Assembly (NCBI RefSeq): GCF_009455635.1
Contig: NZ_QPER01000002.1
Coordinates: 992,001 to 1,056,000 of the forward strand
Source: Paraburkholderia agricolaris
Lineage (GTDB): Bacteria; Pseudomonadota; Gammaproteobacteria; Burkholderiales; Burkholderiaceae
DNA length: 64,000 nt
Direction of reading: 5' to 3'
Made by a program: the position numbers and the translations under genes. Shown piece by piece: positions 23,029-32,542 of the stretch (its first letter is position 1; each line of letters opens with the position of its first letter). Under the pieces are notes generated by a model, which was not told the origin of the DNA, ran no database searches, and was given only the letters and a program-made list of their open reading frames with translations.

Positions 23029-24110
23029 GCGGGTTGGCGCAGCGGCGTTTTATCGCCGGCCGCCGCAATCACCCGATGCACGAACCGCAGCTTGTCCACC
23101 ACCGGCGAGGCCAGCGTGAACGGATAACCGTCGGGCATGCCGAGGCTGCGGTTCAGGCTGTTCAACGCATAGGTGAGCGGAAACCAGCGCTTCATCAGAT
23201 TCTCGAAGCTCGCGTCTTCCACGGGCGTGCGGTCGGTCAGCGTCGGCTCGCTCGGGTCGTCGGGTAACAGGGCGAGGCCGTACGAGGTCGAGGTATCGAG
23301 CACGTCGACGATCAGCAGGTAGTGCGCCCACGTCTCCGCCCAATCTTCCCAGGGATGCATCGTTGCATAGGCGCTGATGAAGGACGCCTGCCAGTCCGCC
23401 GGCGCGCCGTCGCGGTAGTACGCCGTCAGCGCCTCGCCATAATCGGCGCGCTCGTCGCCGAATAGCTTGCGGAAGGGCGTGAGCCAGCGCGGGTCGTTCT
23501 GCACCAGCTGGCTGAAGTAGTAGTGGCCGGTCTCGTGGCGGAAGTGGCCGAGCAGCGTGCGGTAAGGTTCGCCCATCGCGCTGCGGACCTTTTCGCGGTA
23601 GGCGTCGTCGGCTTCGGCGATGTTCAGCGTGATGAGGCCGTCGTCATGGCCGGTCATGACCGGCGCACCTTCGCCGCTCTCCTCGAGAAACTCGAATGCG
23701 AGGCCATGCTCCGGATCGCTCTGATGCGACGGCACGTCGAGGCTGAGCGCGGCCAGCGTGTACAGCAGACGCCGCTTTGCCATTTCCAGCCGGTACCAGT
23801 AGAGCCGGTTGTCCGGCACGCCCAGATTCGGAATCGTGCGTGTGAGCTGGCAGGCGCGGCACAGCGTGTCCGGCGAGTCGGCAGGGATCATCCAGTTGCA
23901 GACGTTTTCGACCGCATAGTTGTGGCACTGGCGGAACAGTGCGTCCCCGGCACGCGGATGCAGACTGCGCCAAAGCCCTTCACCGGCTTCTTCGAAGGCG
24001 CTGATTTCGGCCAGTTCAGGTACATATCCAAGCAGGGACTCGCACCGTTCACATCGGACGTTTTCATAGAACACGAGGTGCGTGCAGCGATTGCAGTGGA
24101 AGGTTCTCAT
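23007..24110 (-). CDS. putative zinc-binding metallopeptidase with N-terminal zinc ribbon
   Basis: The product has 367 residues from the ATG at 24110. The N-terminal zinc ribbon has Cys6, Cys9, Cys20 and Cys23 (FHCNRCTHLVFYENVRCERC); a second Cys set (CNWM, CRAC) follows near residues 71-87. The metallopeptidase motif HETGH (192-196) fits HExxH, and HPWEDWAETWAHYL (252-265) may supply the third ligand. This matches the putative zinc-binding peptidase family (DUF2248/Peptidase_Mx), repeatedly found beside transglutaminase/ATP-grasp clusters. It diverges from that cluster here. Function is predicted; no substrate is known to me. No signal peptide. Confidence 0.8.
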   Translation of the reverse strand: MRTFHCNRCTHLVFYENVRCERCESLLGYVPELAEISAFEEAGEGLWRSLHPRAGDALFRQCHNYAVENVCNWMIPADSPDTLCRACQLTRTIPNLGVPDNRLYWYRLEMAKRRLLYTLAALSLDVPSHQSDPEHGLAFEFLEESGEGAPVMTGHDDGLITLNIAEADDAYREKVRSAMGEPYRTLLGHFRHETGHYYFSQLVQNDPRWLTPFRKLFGDERADYGEALTAYYRDGAPADWQASFISAYATMHPWEDWAETWAHYLLIVDVLDTSTSYGLALLPDDPSEPTLTDRTPVEDASFENLMKRWFPLTYALNSLNRSLGMPDGYPFTLASPVVDKLRFVHRVIAAAGDKTPLRQPAKKPAAE

Positions 24111-24433
24111 CGATCGGGCCCGGGTGATGGGTGGCAGTGATGGGGCGAAAGCAATGCGCAATCTTCATGCCGCATTTGCCAGACGTCACTGGTTTAACGC
24201 ACATTACGTGCATGATCGTGCATCGGCGCTGCGCCGCTTTGGTGCGTGGCAGTCGAAAAGGCTGGGGAAAGGCGCGCTGATCGATCGACCGGACGATCGG
24301 CCGGCGCGGCAAACTTCGCAGCAGGCGGTAGTCCGGGCGGTACAGGCGGTTCACGCGCTTTTTCGCGCTTGTTCTATAAACGGCATGAAGCTTGCTTTTT
24401 GGCGGGCTGCCTTCCTTTGTCCAGGAGTCTGGT
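24111..24433. other. 323-base divergent region upstream of the transglutaminase cluster
   Basis: The region separates the minus-strand peptidase and the plus-strand cluster and should hold both promoters. I see GC-rich inverted repeats, such as GATCGACC followed by GGACGATC around 24281, and a GCGC-TTTTTC-GCGC element near 24356, but no convincing promoter or gene. Confidence 0.4.
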
Positions 24434-27400
24434 GTGTCCATACGCGTCGCGTTGAATCATGTCACACATTACCGCTACGACCGGCTGGTTGCGCTGTCGC
24501 CTCAGGTCGTGCGTCTCAGGCCTGCGCCGCATTGCCGGACCCCGATTCTGTCTTATTCGATGCGGGTCGAACCGGCCGAGCACTTCATCAACTGGCAGCA
24601 GGACGCCTTCGCCAACTATCAGGCGCGTCTGGTGTTTCCCGAGAAGACGCGCGAATTCAAGGTGACCGTGGATCTGGTCGCCGAGATGGCGGTCTATAAC
24701 CCGTTCGACTTCTTTCTCGAACCGTCGGCGGAACAGTTCCCGTTCGAGTATGCGCCCGGCCTCGAACTGGAACTCGCACCATACCTGATCAAGCGGCCCA
24801 TGACGCCGCGTTTTGCCGAGTTTGTCGCGAGTATCGACCGCACGCCGATGGGCACCGCCGACTTTCTCGTGGCACTGAATCAGCGGCTGCAACGCGAGAT
24901 CCGCTACCTGATCCGCATGGAACCCGGCGTGCAGACGCCCGAGGAAACGCTCGTGAGCGCCGCGGGTTCGTGCCGCGATTCGGGCTGGCTGCTGGTCGAG
25001 ACGCTCCGGCAACTGGGGCTGGCGGCGCGCTTTGTTTCCGGCTATCTGCTGCAACTCGCGCCCGATGTCAAATCCATCGACGGTCCGAGCGGCACCGAAG
25101 TCGACTTCACCGACCTGCACGCATGGTGCGAGGTGTACCTGCCGGGCGCGGGCTGGGTCGGCTTCGATCCGACCTCCGGCCTGCTGGCCGGAGAGGGCCA
25201 TATTCCGGTCGCCTGCACCCCGAGCCCGGCAGCGCGGCGCCGATCTCCGGCGCGGTCGACGAATCCGAAGTCGAGTTCGAGCACACCATGTCGATTGAAC
25301 GGGTACTGGAGACGCCGCGCGTCACCAAACCGTTCAGCGAAGCGGTGTGGAACGACGTGCTGAAAATGGGCGCGCAGGTCGATCAGCGCCTGTCGGAAAT
25401 GGACGTGCGCCTGACGATGGGCGGCGAGCCGACTTTCGTGTCGGTGCGCGACCGCGACGCCGCTGAATGGAACACCGACGCGCTCGGCCCCACCAAACGC
25501 GGCTACGCGGTCGCGCTGATGGACAAGCTGCGCTCGCGCTACGGCGCAAACGGCTTCCTGCATATCGGCCAGGGCAAGTGGTATCCGGGCGAACAGTTGC
25601 CGCGCTGGGCGATGTCGCTATACTGGCGCGCCGATGGCGAACCATGCTGGCAGGACCCGACGCTGTTCGCCGACGAACGCGAGCCGGGCACCTACACGGC
25701 TGACGACGCGCAACGTTTCCTCTCCCATCTGGCGACCCGGCTGGCGCTCGATAAAGACCACATCCAGCCCGGTTTCGAAGACGTCTGGTACTACCTGTGG
25801 CGCGAGCGCCGTCTGCCGGTCAACGTCGATCCGCTCGATGCGCGCCTCGACGACGAACTGGAGCGCGTGCGTTTGCGGCGCGTGTTCGATGCGGGGCTGG
25901 GCGGCGCGACCGGCTATGTGCTGCCGCTCGCGCGCGAACGCGACGTGCCGAACGAGGCGCCGAAGTGGGTCAGCGGCCGCTGGTTCTTCCGCGACGAACG
26001 CATGTTCCTGATTCCCGGCGATTCGCCGATGGGTTACCGCCTGCCGCTGGATTCGCTGCCGTGGGTGTCGAAGACCGACTATCCGTATCAGCACGCACAC
26101 GATCCGTTTGCACCGCCGGTGCCGTTGCGTTCGGCCGCGCAATTGCGCATGCAGTACGAAAGCGGCAGCGACGGCGACGTTGAGCCCCGCCGCACCCTGA
26201 GCACCGCCGATGCGCGGCGCGTGGCGGCGTTGTCGTCGTCTGCGGCGGATTTGCTGAGCGGCATGCCCGGCGGCGGCGTGCTGGCCTTTGCCCCGCAACC
26301 GGGCGACGGTGAGGCGCCGGCGCGCGGGCAGTCGTCGAAAGAGACGCTGCGTACGGCGATCTGCGTCGAGGCACGCGACCCGAAACGCGCCGCGGGTCCG
26401 AAGGCGGAAACCGCGGCGTTCGGCAGCGGCCGCTCGCTGCTGCATGTGTTCATGCCGCCGCTCACCGAGCTCGACGACTATCTCGACCTGCTCGCGGCGA
26501 TTGAAGCGACGGCGGCCGAATTGCGGATGCAGGTGGTGCTCGAAGGCTATCCGCCGCCGCGCGATGCGCGCCTGTGTGTCCTGCAGGTGACGCCGGACCC
26601 GGGTGTGATCGAGGTGAACATTCATCCGGCTTCGAGCTGGGCGCAACTGGTCGACAACACGGAGTATCTGTATCAGTCCGCGGCCGAAAGCTATCTGAGC
26701 AGCGAGAAGTTCATGACCGACGGCCGGCATACCGGAACCGGCGGCGGCAATCACTTCGTGCTCGGCGGCGCGACGCCTGCCGATAGTCCGTTCCTGCGCC
26801 GTCCCGATCTGCTGGCGAGCCTGATCGCGTATTGGCACAACCATCCGTCGCTGTCGTATCTGTTTTCGGGGCTGTTCATTGGGCCGACCAGTCAGGCGCC
26901 GCGCGTCGACGAGGCGCGCAACGATCAGGTGTATGAGCTTGAAGTCGCGTTCCGCGAGTTGCAGCGGCAGATCGATCTGCTCGGCGGCCGCGACAGCGCC
27001 AATCTGCCGGCGTGGATGATCGACCGCTCGTTGCGCAACATCCTGATCGACGTGACGGGCAATACGCACCGCGCCGAGTTTTGCATCGACAAACTCTATT
27101 CGCCCGATGGTCCGACCGGCCGCCTCGGCCTGCTCGAGTTGCGTGGTTTCGAAATGCCGCCGCATGCACGCATGAGTCTCGTGCAGCAGTTGCTGCTGCG
27201 CGCGCTGGTGGCGCGCTTCTGGCACACGCCGTATACGCAGCGGCTCACCCGTTGGGGCACGGAGTTGCATGACCGCTTCCTGCTCGGCACCTTCGCCAGG
27301 ATGGATTTCGACGATGTGCTCGGCGAACTCAACCAGGCGGGTTTCGCCTTCGAAAGCAGCTGGTTCGCGCCGCACTTCGAATTCCGTTTCCCGCTGGTCG

Positions 27401-27927
27401 GCGAGACCACGGTGAACGGCGTTTCGCTGACCATCCGCAACGCGCTCGAACCCTGGCACGTGATGGGCGAAGAGGGCTCGCCAGGCGGAACGGTACGTTA
27501 TGTGGATTCGTCCGTGGAACGGCTCGAGGTGCGTGCGCTCGGTTTGAACGACAACCGTCATGTGCTGACCGTGAACGGCGTGCCGGTGCCCCTGCAGCCG
27601 ACGGGCCGCGTCAGCGAATATGTGGCCGGCGTGCGTTTTCGCGCGTGGTCGCAACCGTCGGCGCTGCATCCGACCATCGGCGTGGATGCGCCGCTCACCT
27701 TCGATCTGGTCGATACATGGACAGGCCGTTCGGTTGGCGGATGCCAGTATCATGTCGCTCATCCGGGCGGGCGCAACTACGAGACCTTCCCGGTGAATGC
27801 TTACGAGGCGGAAAGCCGGCGGCGCGCGCGCTTCTTCGCATCCGGCCACACACCGGGGCCGCTCACGGTCGGGATGCCGCAGCGCAGCCTCGAGTTTCCG
27901 TTTACGTTGGACCTGCGCTACTGGTAA
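24434..27927 (+). pseudogene. transglutaminase-like plus DUF2126 amidoligase gene, interrupted by one frameshift
   Basis: Translation begins at GTG behind AGGAG. Residues 1-263 form the bacterial transglutaminase N-domain and core: Cys180 (AGSCRDSGWL), His229 (DLHAWCE) and Asp245 (VGFDPTSG). At about 25221 the frame is lost: CACCCCGAGCCC reads Thr-Pro-Ser, while one extra G would give Thr-Pro-Glu-Pro-Gly-Ser and run straight into the second frame. That frame (25222-27927) encodes about 900 residues of DUF2126, a putative amidoligase: RLTMGGEPTFVS, FLHIGQGKWYPGEQLPRW, FMTDGRHTGTGGGNHFVLGG. Intact relatives are single proteins of about 1150-1170 residues. Either a true mutation or a one-base assembly error; both halves otherwise look under selection. 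Confidence 0.85.
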
Positions 27928-27974
27928 CCTGGTAGACTGAAACGCGACGGCAAACTTTTAAGAACGACACGACC

Positions 27975-30611
27975 TTGGCCTTTCAATCGACTTTTCCCTT
28001 CGAAGCGTCCGCGGCGCGCGCGGACGCTTCGTCCTTATTGCGGCTGTTGCCGGCCTACGAGGGACATTGGGACGAGTTACGCGACGCTTCAGGCGCGTTG
28101 CGCGAACCGTGGCGGCAATTCTTCGAACGGCTCGGCGAAGACGGCATCGCTCGCCTGGAGGATCACCGCGCGTCGATCGCGCAGCAGATCCGCGACAACG
28201 ACATCAGCTACAACGTCTACGCGGACAACGGCGAGCCGCGGCCGTGGGCGCTCGACCTGCTGCCGTTCCTGATCAGTGAGGCCGAGTGGGCGCATATCGA
28301 GCGTGGCGTGACGCAGCGCGCGCATCTGCTCAATGCGATCGTCGCCGATATTTATGGGCCGCAGCGCCTGCTCGAGCGTGGGCAGTTGCCGCCTGCGCTG
28401 GTGTTCGGGCATCCCGGCTATCTGCGTTCCGTGAAGGGTTTTACGCCGCCTGGCGGGCAGTATCTGCAGGTGGTCGCCGTCGATCTGGCGCGTACGCCCG
28501 GCGGTCAGTGGACGGTTATGGCGCATCGCACCGAAGCGCCGTCGGGCCTCGGCTATGCGCTTGAAAACCGGCTGATCGTGTCGGCCCTGTTCGCCGATCC
28601 GTTCCGCGCGATGCATGTGAGCCGGCTCGCGCCGACCTATTCGCAACTGATCGCAACACTCGTGCAGGCCGCGCAAGCCACCATGCAGCCCGACAGTTCA
28701 GGCGCCGACGCTTCGCCGCATATCGCGTTGCTCACGCCCGGGCCGTTTAGCGAGACTTACTTCGAGCACGTGTTTCTCGCGCGCTATCTCGGCGTTACGC
28801 TGGTCGAAGGCAAGGACCTGACGGTGCGCGACGACATGCTGTATCTGAAGACGCTCGCCGGTCTCGAACGGGTGCACGTGGTGCTGCGCCGTCTGGACGA
28901 TGCATTCTGCGATCCGGTCGAATTGCGCGCGGACTCGAGCATCGGCGTGCCGGGTCTGTTGCAGGTGATGCGCGCGGGCAATGTCATCGTCTCGAACGTG
29001 CCGGGGTCGGGCTTTGTCGAATCGGCGGCCTTGCATGGTTTTTTGCCGGGCATCGCCGAAGTCCTGCTCGACGAGGACCTGGTGCTGCCGAGCGTGGCCA
29101 CCTGGTGGTGCGGTGAAAAGGCGGCGCGCGAGCACGCATTCGCGCGTCTGGACGAGGCGTTCATTGTGCCCACCTGGCCGGTCGCGCCACGCGATGCGCC
29201 GCCGGGGATCGAGCAGGGCCGGCAGCGTCTTTCGACGTGGCGTGAGCGCATCGAGGCAATGCCCGACGCCTATACGATCCAGCAGCCGCAGCGCTTTTCC
29301 TGCACCCCGCGTTACGAAGACGGCACGGTGGGGCGCCGTCCGTCGGTGCTGCGCGTCTACGCGATTGCCGACGTGAACGGCGGCTGGCACGTGATGCCCG
29401 GCGGTTTCACGCGCGTGGCCGCCGAGCGTCACGCGACGGTGTCGATGCAATACGGCGGCAGCAGCGTCGATACATGGGTGCTGTCGAGTCAGCCGACTTC
29501 GACCTTCACGCTACTGCCTTCGCCGATGCAACCCGCCGATCTCGCGCGCAAGCATCGCACCGTGTCGAGCCGCGCGGCCGAAAATCTGTTCTGGGCCGGG
29601 CGTTATGGCGAGCGCGCCGAAAACAATGTGCGGTTGTTGCGCCTGATTCTCGGCTCGCTGGAAGGCAACGACGCCGACGCGATGTTCCCCACGCTGGTGG
29701 AACTCGCCATGCATTGCGGTCTCGTGCAGTCGGGCGATATGTTTGCGCCGAACTCGCCGCAAGTGTTCGAGCGTGCTTTAGTCGCGAATCTGAGCGAGAG
29801 CACCGGCCCGACGAGCATCGGCCAGAACCTCGCGTGGCAGGCGCGTTCGAACGGCGAAGTGCGTGGGCGGTTGTCGAACGATCACTGGCGCACGATCCTC
29901 GCGGCGCGCAACGATTTCCGCGACGCGTTGCAGACCTTGATGCCGGGCGCGGGTTCGAACGGTAACGGTCAGGGAAATGGGAATGGCCGTGCGGAGCGTG
30001 GCGAGCGTTACGATCGCTATGACCGCGTGACGTTGATGAATGCGCTCGAACGCCTGTCGGTGCAATTGTCGGCGATCAGCGGCGCGCAAGGCGACCGCAT
30101 GACACGCGACGAAGCGTGGCGTCTGTTATTCGTTGGGCGGCACATCGAACGCGTGTGGACGATGACATCGTTCCTGCGCGTGGTTGCCGACAAAGGCCAG
30201 CTCGCGACGCCGGCCGGGTTCGATCTGCTGCTGCAACTGTTCGACAGCACGCTGACCTATCGCGCGCTGTATCCGGGCCGTTTCGAAGTGCCGGCGCTGC
30301 TCGATCTGCTGGTGATCGAGCCGACCAATCCGCGCGGCATCTACGGTGTGTATGAGCGCCTGCGCAAAAAACTCGACGAGATCGCCGTGGCTGCGGGCAG
30401 CATGCGGCATCGTCCGTTCGCGGAATTGATGCCGCCTGCCGCTTCGTTGCCGACGCTCGAATCGCTGTGCGAAGTCGACGAAAACGGTTCATATGCCGAG
30501 TTGATTGCGGTGTGCGATCTGATTGGCGGCTATGTCGGCGCGGCCGCGCATGAGATCAGCGCGCGCTATTTCAGTCATGCCAGCACGGTCGCTTCGCAGG
30601 TGTGGTCATGA
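27975..30611 (+). CDS. circularly permuted ATP-grasp plus alpha-E domain fusion protein
   Basis: The product has 878 residues, with a TTG start 47 bases after the preceding gene and no strong ribosome site. The N-terminal about 500 residues are a circularly permuted ATP-grasp: DNDISYNVYADNGEPRPWALD, YLQVVAVDLARTPGGQW, ENRLIVSALF, VTLVEGKDLTVRDDMLYLKT, and VANVIVSNVPGSG-type text. After a linker at about residue 530 the alpha-helical alpha-E domain begins (RAAENLFWAGRYGERAENNVRLL). A Gly/Asn-rich insert (GSNGNGQGNGNG) interrupts it near residue 660. In many bacteria the two domains are separate proteins. The family is predicted to form peptide bonds in a tagging or peptide-synthesis system with transglutaminase and DUF2126 partners. 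Confidence 0.88.
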   Translation: MAFQSTFPFEASAARADASSLLRLLPAYEGHWDELRDASGALREPWRQFFERLGEDGIARLEDHRASIAQQIRDNDISYNVYADNGEPRPWALDLLPFLISEAEWAHIERGVTQRAHLLNAIVADIYGPQRLLERGQLPPALVFGHPGYLRSVKGFTPPGGQYLQVVAVDLARTPGGQWTVMAHRTEAPSGLGYALENRLIVSALFADPFRAMHVSRLAPTYSQLIATLVQAAQATMQPDSSGADASPHIALLTPGPFSETYFEHVFLARYLGVTLVEGKDLTVRDDMLYLKTLAGLERVHVVLRRLDDAFCDPVELRADSSIGVPGLLQVMRAGNVIVSNVPGSGFVESAALHGFLPGIAEVLLDEDLVLPSVATWWCGEKAAREHAFARLDEAFIVPTWPVAPRDAPPGIEQGRQRLSTWRERIEAMPDAYTIQQPQRFSCTPRYEDGTVGRRPSVLRVYAIADVNGGWHVMPGGFTRVAAERHATVSMQYGGSSVDTWVLSSQPTSTFTLLPSPMQPADLARKHRTVSSRAAENLFWAGRYGERAENNVRLLRLILGSLEGNDADAMFPTLVELAMHCGLVQSGDMFAPNSPQVFERALVANLSESTGPTSIGQNLAWQARSNGEVRGRLSNDHWRTILAARNDFRDALQTLMPGAGSNGNGQGNGNGRAERGERYDRYDRVTLMNALERLSVQLSAISGAQGDRMTRDEAWRLLFVGRHIERVWTMTSFLRVVADKGQLATPAGFDLLLQLFDSTLTYRALYPGRFEVPALLDLLVIEPTNPRGIYGVYERLRKKLDEIAVAAGSMRHRPFAELMPPAASLPTLESLCEVDENGSYAELIAVCDLIGGYVGAAAHEISARYFSHASTVASQVWS

Positions 30612-31498
30612 AGAACGCGCCGACCGTGTTGTCCGTTTCGCATCGCACGACCTATCACTATTCCACGTATGTGGAGACCGCGCAGCATCTCGCGACGATC
30701 CGGCCGATCGCCTGTGCGTGGCAGCGTGTGGTCTCGCACAGCGAAAAGATCGACCCCGAACCGTCGTATCAGACCAGCCGTATCGATGCATTCGGCAACG
30801 ACGTGCTGTATTTCGCGCTGGACGCCCCGCACGAACGCTTGCAGCTCGTTAGCGAAACCACGGTGGCGCTGATGCCGCGCTGGACCGATCTCGACCCCGA
30901 AGAGACGCCGGAATGGGCAGAAGTGGCGGACGCGCTGCGTTTTTGTGTCGGCGGCGAGTTCCGCCCCGAGGTGGAGTTCTGCTTTGCGTCGCCGAATATC
31001 GTGCCGCGGCCGTCGCTGCGCGCTTATGCGCTGCCGAGCTTTCCGCGCGGCATGCCGATCGTCGCGGGTGCGATCGATCTGATGCACCGGATTCACGAAG
31101 ACTTCGAGTACAAGCCTTCGGCGACCATGTTCGATACGCCGGCCGAGCGTGCCTTCGAATTGAAGAGCGGGGTGTGCCAGGACTTCGCGCAGGTGATGAT
31201 CGGCTGCCTGCGCTCGCTGGGTTTGCCGGCGCGCTACGTGAGCGGTTATCTGCGCAACGATCCGCCGCCTGGGCAACCCCGCCTGATTGGCGCGGATGCC
31301 TCGCATGCGTGGGTGTCGGTGTATTGCCCGGGAAGCGGCTGGGTCGATCTCGATCCCACCAATGACGTGCTCGCCGATATGGACCACGTGACGCTCGCGA
31401 TCGGGCGCGATTACAGCGACGTGTCCTTGCTGCGCGGGATGATTCTGGGCGGTGGTGCGCATCGGGTGGAAGTAGGGGTGACGGTGCTGGCGCTTTGA
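30608..31498 (+). CDS. transglutaminase-like cysteine peptidase/transferase family protein
   Basis: The product has 296 residues, starting at an ATGA overlap with the ATP-grasp gene, ribosome site AGGTG. It has the bacterial transglutaminase N-terminal beta domain (residues 1 to about 95, HRTTYHYSTYVETAQHLATIRP) and then the core with Cys190 (SGVCQDFAQ), His233 (DASHAWVSV) and Asp249 (VDLDPTND). The triad is complete. No signal peptide, so it is cytoplasmic. It is the final gene of the cluster and has the same fold as the first part of the gene at 24434, without DUF2126. Confidence 0.9.
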   Translation: MKNAPTVLSVSHRTTYHYSTYVETAQHLATIRPIACAWQRVVSHSEKIDPEPSYQTSRIDAFGNDVLYFALDAPHERLQLVSETTVALMPRWTDLDPEETPEWAEVADALRFCVGGEFRPEVEFCFASPNIVPRPSLRAYALPSFPRGMPIVAGAIDLMHRIHEDFEYKPSATMFDTPAERAFELKSGVCQDFAQVMIGCLRSLGLPARYVSGYLRNDPPPGQPRLIGADASHAWVSVYCPGSGWVDLDPTNDVLADMDHVTLAIGRDYSDVSLLRGMILGGGAHRVEVGVTVLAL

Positions 31499-31614
31499 AC
31501 ACCTTTTAACCCTTCAGCAAGCCCCTTTCCCGTCAGACAGATTCGCTTCACGTGCGCTGCGCGCGCCTCGGCACGCCTCTTTTATCCCACTTTCGGGGAA
31601 AACCCTCGCCTGTC

Positions 31615-31633
31615 ATTCCCATTCAATGGGAAT
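31615..31633. promoter_or_regulatory. perfect 19-bp palindrome upstream of the iclR gene
   Basis: ATTCCCATTCAATGGGAAT is a perfect inverted repeat (9-base arms, single central C). A second short one, GAATG-N6-CATTC, follows at about 31652-31667. TTCC/GGAA half-sites are typical of IclR-family operators, so autoregulation is likely. Confidence 0.65.
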
Positions 31634-31700
31634 CAATTTTTTGAAATTCGAGAATGTTCTGGCATTCTGAGTCCGTTATTCATTGTGGGTAGTTTTCATC

Positions 31701-32450
31701 GTGAACGCGGAACAGGGTGTGACAGGAGCTGAACGCGTGCTGCTGGTGCTGGCGGCACTCGCCAGTCACGGCAAGGCCATGTCGGTCAAGGATCTGCTCG
31801 CGGTCACCGGTCTCGCGCAAAGCACGCTGTACCGGCAGATCGCCTTGCTCAAGCGCTGGGGTTTTGTCGCTGAAAACGCGGGCCATTACGCACCTGGGCC
31901 GATCAGCTTGCAACTTGCGCTCGGTTTCGATGTGAATTCGTTGCTCGTCGAAGCGAGCCGCAGCGAAATGCAGCAACTGGCGCGCGCCTCGCAAGAAAGT
32001 ATCGGGCTCGTGGTGGCGGTCAAGCATCAGGTGATGTGCCTGGAAATGGTCGATAGCCAGCACTCGTTGCGCTGCTCGTTCGAAAAAGGCCGCGCCGTGC
32101 CGCTGAAAGCCGGCGCTTCCGCGAAATCGCTGCTGGCGTTCATGGCCGACAAGGCGCGCACCGAAGTGCTCGATAGCGTGTTCGACACCGATCCCGCCGG
32201 CCGCGCCGCGATCGAAGCCGAACTCGAACAGATTCGCGCTCAAGGCTACGCCGTTAGCGACAGCGAGGTCGATCCGGGCGTGTGGGGCGTGAGCGCCCCA
32301 ATCTTTCATCGCAGCGGACGCGGCGCGGGCAGCAGCGCGTCGATCACGCTGATGGCGCCGTCCACGCGTGCCATCGGCCGCGAAAGCCAATTCATCGACG
32401 GGACGCTACGTACGGCCCGCGCTATTTCCGAGCATATGCAAACCGATTGA
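31701..32450 (+). CDS. IclR-family transcriptional regulator
   Basis: The product has 249 residues from GTG at 31701 (another GTG at 31683 is possible). The N-terminal winged helix-turn-helix reads ERVLLVLAALASHGKAMSVKDLLAVTGLAQSTLYRQIALLKRWGFV in pieces; the C-terminal IclR effector domain includes VVAVKHQVMCLEMVDSQ, PLKAGASAKSLLAF and GYAVSDSEVDPGVWGVSAPIF. It precedes an amino acid ABC operon and probably controls it, with urocanate, histidine or a related metabolite as effector; that last point is inference. Confidence 0.9.
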   Translation: MNAEQGVTGAERVLLVLAALASHGKAMSVKDLLAVTGLAQSTLYRQIALLKRWGFVAENAGHYAPGPISLQLALGFDVNSLLVEASRSEMQQLARASQESIGLVVAVKHQVMCLEMVDSQHSLRCSFEKGRAVPLKAGASAKSLLAFMADKARTEVLDSVFDTDPAGRAAIEAELEQIRAQGYAVSDSEVDPGVWGVSAPIFHRSGRGAGSSASITLMAPSTRAIGRESQFIDGTLRTARAISEHMQTD

Positions 32451-32491
32451 TCGGGCAAGGCCGCCCGCGGCCGGGATTCGATCTGGATACC

Positions 32492-32527
32492 GAACGAACT
32501 GAACGAAGCGAACGAGCTGAACGAACC
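32492..32527 (+). repeat. 18-bp tandem repeat before the amino acid binding protein
   Basis: GAACGAACTGAACGAAGC (32492-32509) is followed directly by GAACGAGCTGAACGAACC (32510-32527), 16 of 18 bases identical. It lies between iclR and the binding-protein ribosome site. Confidence 0.85.
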
Positions 32528-32542
32528 ACCAGGAGCCCTCCC

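Noticed and set aside
25618..27849. Long minus-strand open frame (743 codons) antisense to the DUF2126 part
   Set aside because: Composition is the mirror of a GC-rich coding strand (Arg/His/Gln-rich), with no ribosome site or recognisable domain; the plus-strand frame matches DUF2126 throughout.
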